Below the pieces are notes generated by a model that worked only from the letters and a program-made list of their open reading frames with translations, ran no database searches and was not told the origin of the DNA. The translations under genes and the position numbers were made by a program. Positions 23,280 through 31,122 of a stretch of 64,000 nt of DNA are shown piece after piece (within the stretch, counting starts at the first letter, position 1; each line of letters starts with the position of its first letter). This DNA is from Flavobacterium sp. SLB02. Lineage in GTDB: Bacteria > Bacteroidota > Bacteroidia > Flavobacteriales > Flavobacteriaceae. The stretch lies in the NCBI RefSeq assembly GCF_009664855.1, contig NZ_CP045928.1:4356508-4420507 (forward strand). Reading direction: 5' to 3'.

Positions 23280-23714
23280 ATGAAAAAAATAATTTTATTC
23301 GCTATGTTAGCTGTAGTTGGAATTACTGCTTCTAACGCTCAAGCTAAAAAAACAACAGCTAAAGCTGCTAAGGTTGCTAAAGTTGAAGGAGCTGGAATGG
23401 CTTTCGAAACAGAAACTATTGACTACGGAACTATCGCTCACAATGCTGATGGAAAACGTGAATTTGTTTTTGTAAACAACGGAACAAAACCATTAATCAT
23501 TACAAACACACAAGGATCTTGTGGTTGTACTGTACCAACAACTCCAAAAGAGCCAATCGCTCCAGGTGCTAAAGGTATTATTGGTGTAAAATACGCTACT
23601 GACAGAGTTGGTGCTTTTACAAAAACGGTTACTGTAACTTCTAATGCTGAAGGACAACCAACAAAAGTACTTACTATTAAAGGTACTGTTTTACCAGATC
23701 CGGTTAAAAGCTAA
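23280..23714 (+). CDS. DUF1573 family secreted protein
   Basis: 144 residues with a signal peptide (MKKIILFAMLAVVGITASNAQ). The mature part is an Ig-like, ASH/MSP-type domain: FETETIDYGTIAHNADGKREFVF, GTKPLIITNTQGSCGCTVP, and APGAKGIIGVKYATD. The two Cys in SCGCTVP are the family hallmark. DUF1573 proteins are abundant periplasmic or surface proteins in Bacteroidota with no defined activity. It is monocistronic, with its own promoter and terminator, and divergent from mutS. Confidence 0.92.
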   Translation: MKKIILFAMLAVVGITASNAQAKKTTAKAAKVAKVEGAGMAFETETIDYGTIAHNADGKREFVFVNNGTKPLIITNTQGSCGCTVPTTPKEPIAPGAKGIIGVKYATDRVGAFTKTVTVTSNAEGQPTKVLTIKGTVLPDPVKS

Positions 23715-23740
23715 TCTGAAAAACAAAATAAAATAAATCG

Positions 23741-23772
23741 AAAAAGCTTCCTTATCTTTGGAAGCTTTTTTT
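23741..23772 (+). terminator. Terminator of the DUF1573 gene
   Basis: The 11-bp perfect stem AAAAAGCTTCC (23741-23751) with 23760-23770 ends in a T-run, 20 bp before the next ATG. Confidence 0.85.
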
Positions 23773-23792
23773 ATGACCTGAATACAACACCA

Positions 23793-24335
23793 ATGAGAAA
23801 ACTCGAAAATAGCGAACTGGACAGAAAATCGATCGAAGATTTTAAAAAATCAGACAAAACTCCTCTTATAATAGTGTTAGACGACATCCGTAGTCTACAT
23901 AATATTGGCTCTGTATTTAGAACTTCTGATGCTTTTTTGGTAGAAAAAATAATCTTGTGCGGCATTACAGCAACTCCTCCTAATAAAGAAATTCATAAAA
24001 CAGCTCTTGGCGCTACTGAAACTGTAGCCTGGGAACATCACGAAAACGTATTGGAAGTTATTGAAAATCTTAAAAAGGAAAACGTAATAACAATGGCTAT
24101 TGAACAAGTCGAAAGTTCGGTTTTTCTTCAGGATTTTAAAGTAGAGAAAAATCAAAAATATGCTCTTGTTTTTGGCAATGAGGTTTATGGCGTTGCTCAG
24201 GAAGCAGTTGCCATTTGCGATGGCTGTATCGAAATTCCTCAACTAGGAACTAAACACTCCTTAAATATTGCAGTAAGTGCCGGAATTGTGGTTTGGGATT
24301 TGTTTCAAAAATTAAACTGGCCAAATACGATTTAA
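23793..24335 (+). CDS. TrmH/SpoU family RNA 2'-O-methyltransferase
   Basis: 180 residues, SPOUT knot fold. Motif 1 is visible as VLDDIRSLHNIGSVFRTSDA, with the catalytic Arg expected in NIGSVFR. Motif 2 is LVFGNEVYGV, and motif 3 is IEIPQLGTKHSLNIAVSAGIVVWD, which forms the knot that binds S-adenosylmethionine. It lacks the N-terminal substrate-binding domain of RlmB, so it is a compact tRNA or rRNA methyltransferase. The exact target base is not predictable. It starts shortly after the DUF1573 terminator, so it must have a promoter near or within that hairpin region. Confidence 0.92.
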   Translation: MRKLENSELDRKSIEDFKKSDKTPLIIVLDDIRSLHNIGSVFRTSDAFLVEKIILCGITATPPNKEIHKTALGATETVAWEHHENVLEVIENLKKENVITMAIEQVESSVFLQDFKVEKNQKYALVFGNEVYGVAQEAVAICDGCIEIPQLGTKHSLNIAVSAGIVVWDLFQKLNWPNTI

Positions 24336-24431
24336 AAGCAGAATTTACTTTCATAAAATGTTATTTTTCCAGAGGATTTAAGCTTTAAATGTTAGAAATT
24401 TAAATATATTTTTTTGTTATTATAAAATTGA

Positions 24432-24439
24432 TACTTTTA
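24432..24439 (+). promoter_or_regulatory. Possible -7 box of the lectin-like protein gene
   Basis: TACTTTTA is one base off TAnnTTTG and lies four bases before the ATG at 24444, the same spacing as at 8017 and 58043. If used, the mRNA would be leaderless. Weaker than those two. Confidence 0.3.
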
Positions 24440-24443
24440 TAAA

Positions 24444-26630
24444 ATGAAAAGTATCAATTTCTTAAAAATAATCATAATATTTTTTGTTTTAAGTTTTAAA
24501 CAGTCTTATTCAATTGGAAAAATTAGATCTTTAAACAGCAATCTAATTACACTCTCAAATGATACCCTTAAATCAAACAAAAAAAAGAATTCAAATTTAA
24601 GTCTTGCGATCATTCCTCCGACAATCAAAGCTACCGGGGATCAATTGTATTGCCCACAAAGCACTATAAATGTTGTTACCAGTATTTTAATTACCCATGA
24701 CCCATTAGAAACAGGAACTGAAGCCGGATATGTTCAAATCTCTTCTGGTTATTCCAGTGGTTTAGATCAATTAACACTTTCAAACCCTGCATCACATCCT
24801 TCAATCACCACGAGTTGGGATGTTACTGCCGGAAAATTAAAAATAGCAAGCGCAACAGGCGGCAATGTTTTATATGCTGATTTAGAAGCTGCTATCAAAG
24901 ATGTTGTATTCTCTAATTCTTCGGTTACCGTTTCCGGAACCAAAACTTTTTCTATCACAATTGGCAATGCCAATTACCTTCCATCTACTCAACATTATTA
25001 TTTATTTATTCCCAGCATCGGCATTTCCTGGACAGCGGCAAAAGCTGCTGCCGAAGCCAGTGATTATTACGGATTAAAAGGTTATCTCGCGACTATTTTA
25101 TCTGCTGAGGAAGCTAAATTAATTGGAGAACAAGCTTCAGGGACAGGGTGGATTGGTGGAAGCGATGCTGAAACTGAAGGCATCTGGAAATGGGTTACAG
25201 GACCTGAAGCCGGAACAATTTTCTGGAATGGAACAGCAAACGGCTCAACCCCAAATTTTGCTTTTTGGAATAATGGTGAACCAAATAATCAGGGAAATGA
25301 AGATTATGCCCATATTACTCAACCCGGAGTTGGGACAAAAGGATCATGGAATGACTTATCCAATACCGGAGATACAAGCGGTAATTATCAGCCAAAAGGC
25401 TATGTTGTAGAATATGGCGGCATGCCCGGTGAGTTGACTCTAGAAATTGCTGCGAGTACCAAAATTACAATTCCCTTCGCAACACCTGCCACAAATCCTG
25501 ATCCTGTGTGTAATTCCGGAAGTTTTACATTCAACGCTACGGCAACAACTGGTTCAACTATTAACTGGTACGATGCTGCCGTTGGAGGAAATTTATTAGC
25601 GACTGGAAGCAGCTACACTACTCCAACTCTAACTACCACAACAACTTATTACGTTGATGCCGGTTGCGAATCGAACAGAAAATCGGTTGTGGCAACTGTA
25701 AATATTACGCCTTCAACACCGGTTGCAGCATCTTCAACAGTTTATAATTGCGGATCAGGCAATGTAACTATCGAAGCTAATTCAAATATTGGTACTATCA
25801 ATTGGTTTACATCTTCTACCGGAGGAACTAGTATTTATACAGGAAATAATTTTACAACGCCAGTCATTTCGAACAATATTACTTATTATGCACAGGCTTC
25901 AAATGGCACTTGCATTAATACAGATCGTACACCTGTAAACATTGTAATTTATACTCCTCCCGCTGTTACTGATGAAACTGTAATTTTATGTCAATATCAA
26001 AAGGTTAATCTTGATGCAGGAATCGCCGGAATGACTTATAAATGGAGCACTGGCGAAACCGCACAAATAATCACCGTTTCGACAAGCGGCACATACACGG
26101 TTGATGTTACAAGTCCAGCTCCTGAAAATTGCACGAGTAGAAAAACAATCACCGTTGATGAACATCTAATTCCAGTAATTGCGCGAGTTACTGTCAATGG
26201 CACAAAAGCGGTTATTTACCTTACCAAAGAAGCTGATTATTATGAATATTCAGTTGATGGATTACAATTTCAGGATTCTAATATATTCTATGATGTCCCT
26301 GCAGGATTAAGAACCGCTTTTGTTCAGGAAAAAAATGGTTGTGGTGGCAATACTTTAAATTTTGTTGTTCTTGTTTTTCCGGAATTTTTCACTCCAAATA
26401 ATGATTCCTTTAATGATGTATGGGAAGTTGCCGGAATGGAAAATTATCCTCAGGCAGAAATAACTATTTTTGATCGGTATGGAAAACTTATAGCACAATT
26501 AAAAGGCTCTCAAATGACTTGGGACGGAACCTTCAATAAAACGCCTCTACCCGCTTCTGATTATTGGTATGCCCTAAAAATTGACAATACCCATCCTGTT
26601 TTTAAAGGTCATTTTTCATTAAAGAGATAA
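24444..26630 (+). CDS. T9SS type B exported protein with C-type lectin and Ig-like domains
   Basis: 728 residues. A signal peptide is followed by a beta-rich N-terminal region. Residues about 185-325 look like a C-type lectin domain (AKAAAEASDYYGLKGYLATI, GTGWIGGSDAETEGIWKW, FAFWNNGEPNNQGNEDYAHI). Two Ig-like CHU-type repeats follow (about 350-505), each with INWYDAAVGG or INWFTSSTGG and a later TYY. After a further beta domain, the C-terminal ~85 residues are the gliding-type sorting domain (FPEFFTPNNDSFNDVWEV, ITIFDRYGKLI, TWDGTFNKTPLPASDYWYAL). The product should cross the outer membrane by the type IX system and stay at the surface or be released. Ligand unknown; a sugar or adhesion role is inferred from the lectin domain. 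Confidence 0.9.
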   Translation: MKSINFLKIIIIFFVLSFKQSYSIGKIRSLNSNLITLSNDTLKSNKKKNSNLSLAIIPPTIKATGDQLYCPQSTINVVTSILITHDPLETGTEAGYVQISSGYSSGLDQLTLSNPASHPSITTSWDVTAGKLKIASATGGNVLYADLEAAIKDVVFSNSSVTVSGTKTFSITIGNANYLPSTQHYYLFIPSIGISWTAAKAAAEASDYYGLKGYLATILSAEEAKLIGEQASGTGWIGGSDAETEGIWKWVTGPEAGTIFWNGTANGSTPNFAFWNNGEPNNQGNEDYAHITQPGVGTKGSWNDLSNTGDTSGNYQPKGYVVEYGGMPGELTLEIAASTKITIPFATPATNPDPVCNSGSFTFNATATTGSTINWYDAAVGGNLLATGSSYTTPTLTTTTTYYVDAGCESNRKSVVATVNITPSTPVAASSTVYNCGSGNVTIEANSNIGTINWFTSSTGGTSIYTGNNFTTPVISNNITYYAQASNGTCINTDRTPVNIVIYTPPAVTDETVILCQYQKVNLDAGIAGMTYKWSTGETAQIITVSTSGTYTVDVTSPAPENCTSRKTITVDEHLIPVIARVTVNGTKAVIYLTKEADYYEYSVDGLQFQDSNIFYDVPAGLRTAFVQEKNGCGGNTLNFVVLVFPEFFTPNNDSFNDVWEVAGMENYPQAEITIFDRYGKLIAQLKGSQMTWDGTFNKTPLPASDYWYALKIDNTHPVFKGHFSLKR

Positions 26631-26644
26631 TTTTTTAATGAGAT

Positions 26645-26802
26645 AATTTGTCAATTAGATAATGAGATAATTGAAAGTCCAAGAATTATCTAATTGGCAC
26701 ATTCTCTAATTTTCTAATTAACTTAATTTGTCAATTAAATAATCAGATACATTGAAAGTTCCAAGAATTATCTAATTGACACATTCTCTAATTATCTAAT
26801 TA
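26645..26802. repeat. Two tandem 80-bp repeat units
   Basis: Unit 1 (26645-26720) and unit 2 (26725-26802) both run AATTTGTCAATTA, then GAAAGT(T)CCAAGAATTATC, then ACATTCTCTAATT. The spacing is 80 bp with a few substitutions. Similar words (AATTGGTCAATGAGAAAATT, TTATCTAATTAGAAAG) occur at 51062-51153. This is a dispersed AT-rich intergenic repeat with no coding potential. Confidence 0.75.
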
Positions 26803-26823
26803 GCACATTCCCTCATTGTCACA

Positions 26824-27957
26824 TTAACTCAATTTTTTCTGAATTTCATCTAAAATAAAAAGATAGTCTTCGTGTTTTTTTACAAAATCACGCTCAGAAA
26901 CATCTATAATCAGAACATTGAGATCTTTTTGGGATTTAATATAATCCAGATAACCATTATTGATTTTATCCAGATATTCTGCCTCAATATTCTGTTCGTA
27001 TGTTCTTCCTCGTTTCTTGATATTCTGAAGCAAACGCTCTGAATTCTGATATAGATAAACGTACAAATCAGGTTTTGGCATTTCTTTGTAAATAATATCA
27101 AATAAGTTTCGATACAAACGATATTCGTCTTCGGCCAGAGTAATTTTGGCAAAAATCAATGATTTAAAAATATGATAATCGGCTACGATAAAATCTTTAA
27201 ACAAATCAAACTGCGCCAAATCATCTGATAATTGCTGATAACGGTCTGCGAGAAAAGACATTTCCAGCGGAAAAGCATATCTGTTCTGATCTTTATAAAA
27301 TTTAGGTAAAAAAGGATTGTCCGCAAAACGCTCTAGAACTGTTTTGGCATTAAAATCTTCGGCAATTTTTTGAACCAAAGTAGTTTTTCCCGCTCCAATA
27401 TTTCCTTCAAAAGCAATATAATTAAAGGTTTCTAACGCAATTTTGCGTAAAGGATTTTTTAAATCCTGAACTACTGTACAAACACTATCGTCTGGTGAAA
27501 TGGCAATTAACTCTGAAACGGTTTTTTGAAAAACAGGATGTTTCCAGTCTAATTTTAAATCCTGAACCGGCAACAAAACAAAATTCCTGTTTTGCATTAA
27601 TGGATGTGGAATTTTCAATTTTTCAGAATCAATAATTTCGTCATCAAAAGAAATTAAATCAATATCGATAATTCGGGATTGATATCCTTCCTGATTTGAT
27701 CTGATTCGTCCTAAATGTTTTTCGACTTTTAAAACCTGATTTAGTATTTTTTGTGCAGATGAAGTAGTATGCAAAACCAAAGCACAATTATAAAAAGCAT
27801 CGCTTTTAAAACCCCAGGCAGGAGTTTCGTATAGTTTTGAAACCCTGATTACAGTTCCTACTTCCTGATGTATCAAATCGATACAACCCTCGATGTTTGC
27901 TAACCTGTTCCCCTGATTACTCCCTATAGATAAAACGACTTGATGCTGTGACTTCAT
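26824..27957 (-). CDS. FolK (HPPK) fused to a deoxynucleoside kinase
   Basis: 377 residues in two enzyme domains. Residues about 5-165 are 6-hydroxymethyl-7,8-dihydropterin pyrophosphokinase: SIGSNQGNRLANIEGCI, TPAWGF, and YQSRIIDIDLISF with the metal-binding Asp-x-Asp; it makes the pyrophosphate precursor of folate. Residues about 178-377 are a deoxynucleoside kinase: P-loop EGNIGAGKTT (184-193), LERFADNPFLPKFYKD, PLEMSFLADRYQQ, and the lid RGRTYEQ. The kinase would phosphorylate deoxynucleosides in salvage. One frame runs through both without a stop, and both active sites look complete. The gene is divergent from sppA. The fusion joins folate synthesis with dNTP salvage, both needed for thymidylate. 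Confidence 0.92.
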   Translation of the reverse strand: MKSQHQVVLSIGSNQGNRLANIEGCIDLIHQEVGTVIRVSKLYETPAWGFKSDAFYNCALVLHTTSSAQKILNQVLKVEKHLGRIRSNQEGYQSRIIDIDLISFDDEIIDSEKLKIPHPLMQNRNFVLLPVQDLKLDWKHPVFQKTVSELIAISPDDSVCTVVQDLKNPLRKIALETFNYIAFEGNIGAGKTTLVQKIAEDFNAKTVLERFADNPFLPKFYKDQNRYAFPLEMSFLADRYQQLSDDLAQFDLFKDFIVADYHIFKSLIFAKITLAEDEYRLYRNLFDIIYKEMPKPDLYVYLYQNSERLLQNIKKRGRTYEQNIEAEYLDKINNGYLDYIKSQKDLNVLIIDVSERDFVKKHEDYLFILDEIQKKLS

Positions 27958-28174
27958 AATAAATGCAAATTAACTAAAACTATTTTAGAATTACCCATAA
28001 TATTTAATTCCAGAATCAGAAGTTACCAACTGTTTCTGATTTTTTATTTCTTATAACTTTCTAAAAAAAATCAGATATCTTTCAAAATACCCTATCTTTA
28101 ATTTAGATATTTAAAAATGTAAAAAGTACAACTATTTGATCAAATCGTATATCCTAAATAATTTGTTTTTAGAG

Positions 28175-28182
28175 TACATTTG
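28175..28182 (+). promoter_or_regulatory. sppA promoter -7 box
   Basis: TACATTTG matches TAnnTTTG, 44 bp before the sppA ATG. Confidence 0.6.
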
Positions 28183-28226
28183 TAACAAACCAGCCTTTTT
28201 CGCTACTTATTAAAAAAAATATACTT

Positions 28227-29984
28227 ATGAAGTTTTTAGGAAATGTAATTGCCACAGTTATTGGTATTTTCGTATTTATTATGTTCTTCTTTTTTGGAAT
28301 AATTCTTATCGGAGCTATTTTTGGAGGAGATGATACTGTTTCTGTCAAAAGTGATTCTGTTATAGAATTAAATTTAAAACAAATTCAAAACGATTATGCC
28401 GGAAAATATAAAGATCCGTGGGTAACTGTTTTCTCTGATAAAAAAGGAGTTGGTTTAACCGATGTTATCAATGCCATCGAAGCCGCAAAAACTGATGACA
28501 ACATCAAGGGAATTTCAATTTTAAATGATGAATCATCCTTAGGATTAGCACAATATAAAGATTTGAGAAACGCTCTTGAAAGTTTCAAAAAATCAGGAAA
28601 ATTTGTGTGGGCTTATGCCAATACCTATTCTCAAAAAGAATATTATTTAAACTCTGTTGCCAATAGGGTTTATATTAATCCTGCAGGTGATCTAGATTTT
28701 AAAGGACTTTCCTCTGAGGTAATGTTCTTTAAAGATTTTCAGGATAAATCAGGGATTCACATGGAAGTGATTCGTCACGGAAAATACAAAAGCGCTGTTG
28801 AACCATTTTTAGAAAATAAAATGAGTGATGCCAACAGAGAACAAGTTACGGCACTTTTAAATTCAATCTGGACAACAGTTTCTACTGATATTGCAAAAAG
28901 CAGAAACATTCCGCTTGATAAATTGAACGAAATCGCAAACGGTTTATTGGCCAGAACGCCCGAAATGGCAAAAGCGCAACATTTGGTAGATATTGTGGCG
29001 TATGAAGATGTGTACCACAATGCAATTAAAAAAGCCCTTAAAGTAACCGGTGATGATGATTATAACAAAATCTCGATTTTAGATTATACTCAAAATAACG
29101 TTACCACGGCTTTAACCAACACAGCAACTGATCAAATTGCAATTATTTACGCTCAGGGCGAAATACAAAGCGGTGAAGGAGATGTTACCGTGATTGGTGA
29201 AGGTTCTATGCGTCGTTCGCTACAAGAAGCCCGTAAAAATGAAGATGTAAAAGCAATCGTGCTTAGAATTGACAGCCCTGGAGGAAGCGCTTTGACTTCT
29301 GACCTAATCTGGAGAGAAATTGAAATTACCAAAAAAGTAAAACCTGTTGTAGTTTCTATGGGTAATTATGCGGCTTCAGGAGGATATTATATCGCTTGTA
29401 ATGCCAATACTATTTTTGCCGAAAGCAATACAATTACGGGTTCTATTGGTGTTTTTGGCATCTTACCTAACTTTAGTCCATTAGCCAATAAATTAGGAAT
29501 TAATACTGAGCAGGTAAAAACGCATGAAAACTCGGCTAATTATAGTCCGTTTGTGCCTGTTGACGAAAAATTTAAAGCTTTTACCTTAGAAGGTGTTGAA
29601 CACATTTACAACACTTTTGTAACACATGTTGCCGAAGGCCGAAAAATGACTTTTGCACAAGTTGATGCTATTGCACAAGGAAGAGTGTGGTCAGGATCTG
29701 AGGCTTTAAAAATTGGTTTGGTGGATAAAATTGGCGGATTAAATGATGCTATTGCCGAAGCTGCAAGAATTGCCAAGGTAAAATCATACAGCACACAAAA
29801 CTATCCTGAATACGAGAAAACTTTCAACGATATCCTTTCTGGTTTGCCTTTTGCACAATCGAAAGAAGCATTTATAAAAGAAGAAATTGGTGAAGAGAAT
29901 TACATGCTTATCGAGCAGGTAAAAAGACTTCAGAAACAAAAAGGAGTTCAGGCAATGCTTCCTTTTGGATTAAATATTAAATAA
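28227..29984 (+). CDS. sppA: Signal peptide peptidase SppA, 67K type
   Basis: 585 residues, the double-domain form. An N-terminal membrane anchor (about residues 8-33) holds it in the inner membrane, facing the periplasm. The catalytic dyad is split between the domains as in E. coli: Lys188 in HGKYKSAVEPF and Ser384 in NYAASGGYYIA. Supporting blocks are LRIDSPGGSALTS and TGSIGVFGI. It degrades cleaved signal peptides. An alpha/beta hydrolase gene starts 14 bp downstream, so the two are likely co-transcribed. All key residues are present. Confidence 0.95.
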   Translation: MKFLGNVIATVIGIFVFIMFFFFGIILIGAIFGGDDTVSVKSDSVIELNLKQIQNDYAGKYKDPWVTVFSDKKGVGLTDVINAIEAAKTDDNIKGISILNDESSLGLAQYKDLRNALESFKKSGKFVWAYANTYSQKEYYLNSVANRVYINPAGDLDFKGLSSEVMFFKDFQDKSGIHMEVIRHGKYKSAVEPFLENKMSDANREQVTALLNSIWTTVSTDIAKSRNIPLDKLNEIANGLLARTPEMAKAQHLVDIVAYEDVYHNAIKKALKVTGDDDYNKISILDYTQNNVTTALTNTATDQIAIIYAQGEIQSGEGDVTVIGEGSMRRSLQEARKNEDVKAIVLRIDSPGGSALTSDLIWREIEITKKVKPVVVSMGNYAASGGYYIACNANTIFAESNTITGSIGVFGILPNFSPLANKLGINTEQVKTHENSANYSPFVPVDEKFKAFTLEGVEHIYNTFVTHVAEGRKMTFAQVDAIAQGRVWSGSEALKIGLVDKIGGLNDAIAEAARIAKVKSYSTQNYPEYEKTFNDILSGLPFAQSKEAFIKEEIGEENYMLIEQVKRLQKQKGVQAMLPFGLNIK

Positions 29985-29998
29985 TTACATTTTGTAAA

Positions 29999-30946
29999 AT
30001 GAAAAAATTATTTGCTCTTGCTGCCTTTTTATTTTTGAGTCTTTTAAATGCTCAGGATAAAAAAGAACTTACGTTTAAAGAATCTCCTTTAATCTTAAAA
30101 ATTAATATCGATCAGATTTTTGGTACGCTGACCACTCCGGATCTTACAACAAAATATCCAGTGGCATTAATCATTTCGGGTTCAGGTCCAACAGATCGAA
30201 ACGGAAATAATCCGATGATGAAAAACAATTCGCTAAAAATGCTGGCAGAAGCTCTGGCAAAAAACGGAATTGCATCAGTACGATACGATAAAAGAGGAAT
30301 TGGCGAAAGCAAAGCTTCAGCAGTTACAGAACAAACTTTGGTATTCGAAAATTATACTGAGGATGCCAAAAGCTGGATTAACTTACTAAAACAAGACAGA
30401 CGTTTTTCTCAAGTAATTGTTATAGGTCATAGCGAAGGTTCACTAATAGGAATGATTGCCGGAGCAAAAGCAAACAAATTTATTTCTATTGCCGGTCCTG
30501 GAGAATCTGCTGATAAATTGATTAAGTCGCAAATTGCTTCTAAAGCAAACAAACAATTAGAAGAAATGACTTTCCCGATTATTGATAGTTTAAAAAGCGG
30601 GCATTATGCACAAAAAGTTGACCCAATGCTGAATTCACTTTTTAGACCAAGTATTCAGCCCTATTTAATTTCCTGGTTTAAATATAATCCTCAAGCAGAG
30701 ATTAAAGCTTTGAAAATTCCGATTTTAATTATACAAGGAAACAAAGATTTGCAGGTAACTGTAAAAGATGCCGAACTATTATCGCAGGCCAATACAAATG
30801 CTGAACTATTGATTGTTGACAAAATGAACCATATCATGAAAACTATCGAAGGTGATAATAAGGCCAATATGGAAAGCTACAATAATGAGAGCTTGCCTAT
30901 TTCAGAAATCATGACCTCCAAGATTATTTCTTTTATTAAAAAATAA
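29999..30946 (+). CDS. Secreted alpha/beta hydrolase
   Basis: 315 residues with a signal peptide (MKKLFALAAFLFLSLLNAQ). It has an alpha/beta hydrolase fold: oxyanion region ISGSGPTDRNGNNPM, RYDKRGIGES, nucleophile elbow GHSEGS (Ser within about residues 145-150), acid in IQGNKDLQV, and His in DKMNHIMK. It acts in the periplasm or outside. This looks like a serine esterase or peptidase-type hydrolase; the substrate is unknown. It sits 14 bp after sppA and ends with a strong terminator, so the pair forms a small operon of exported hydrolases. Confidence 0.88.
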   Translation: MKKLFALAAFLFLSLLNAQDKKELTFKESPLILKINIDQIFGTLTTPDLTTKYPVALIISGSGPTDRNGNNPMMKNNSLKMLAEALAKNGIASVRYDKRGIGESKASAVTEQTLVFENYTEDAKSWINLLKQDRRFSQVIVIGHSEGSLIGMIAGAKANKFISIAGPGESADKLIKSQIASKANKQLEEMTFPIIDSLKSGHYAQKVDPMLNSLFRPSIQPYLISWFKYNPQAEIKALKIPILIIQGNKDLQVTVKDAELLSQANTNAELLIVDKMNHIMKTIEGDNKANMESYNNESLPISEIMTSKIISFIKK

Positions 30947-30966
30947 TCAAAATCATAAAATGACAA

Positions 30967-31008
30967 AAAATCCGTTTGAATCTATATTCAGACGGATTTT
31001 TATTTTTT
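30967..31008 (+). terminator. Terminator of the sppA-hydrolase operon
   Basis: The stem AAAATCCGT (30967-30975) with ACGGATTTT (30992-31000), extended by an inner TGAAT/ATTCA pair, is followed by TATTTTTT. Confidence 0.88.
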
Positions 31009-31073
31009 AATAAATAATTAAGTATATTCCTATATTTTACAAAAACTTTATTATGAACTCATCCAAAAAAAAC

Positions 31074-31081
31074 TATTTTTG
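31074..31081 (+). promoter_or_regulatory. Promoter -7 box of the AsmA-like gene
   Basis: TATTTTTG matches TAnnTTTG, 41 bp before the ATG. Confidence 0.55.
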
Positions 31082-31122
31082 CAAGGAGTCAATTATCAAT
31101 TATAACTCTCAAATCTATTTAT

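Noticed and set aside
28014..28041. Hairpin AATCAGAA/TTCTGATT with a T-run between folK and sppA
   Set aside because: It looks like a terminator on the plus strand, but no plus-strand gene precedes it; folK is divergent. It may be a chance stem in AT-rich DNA or the end of a small unknown transcript.
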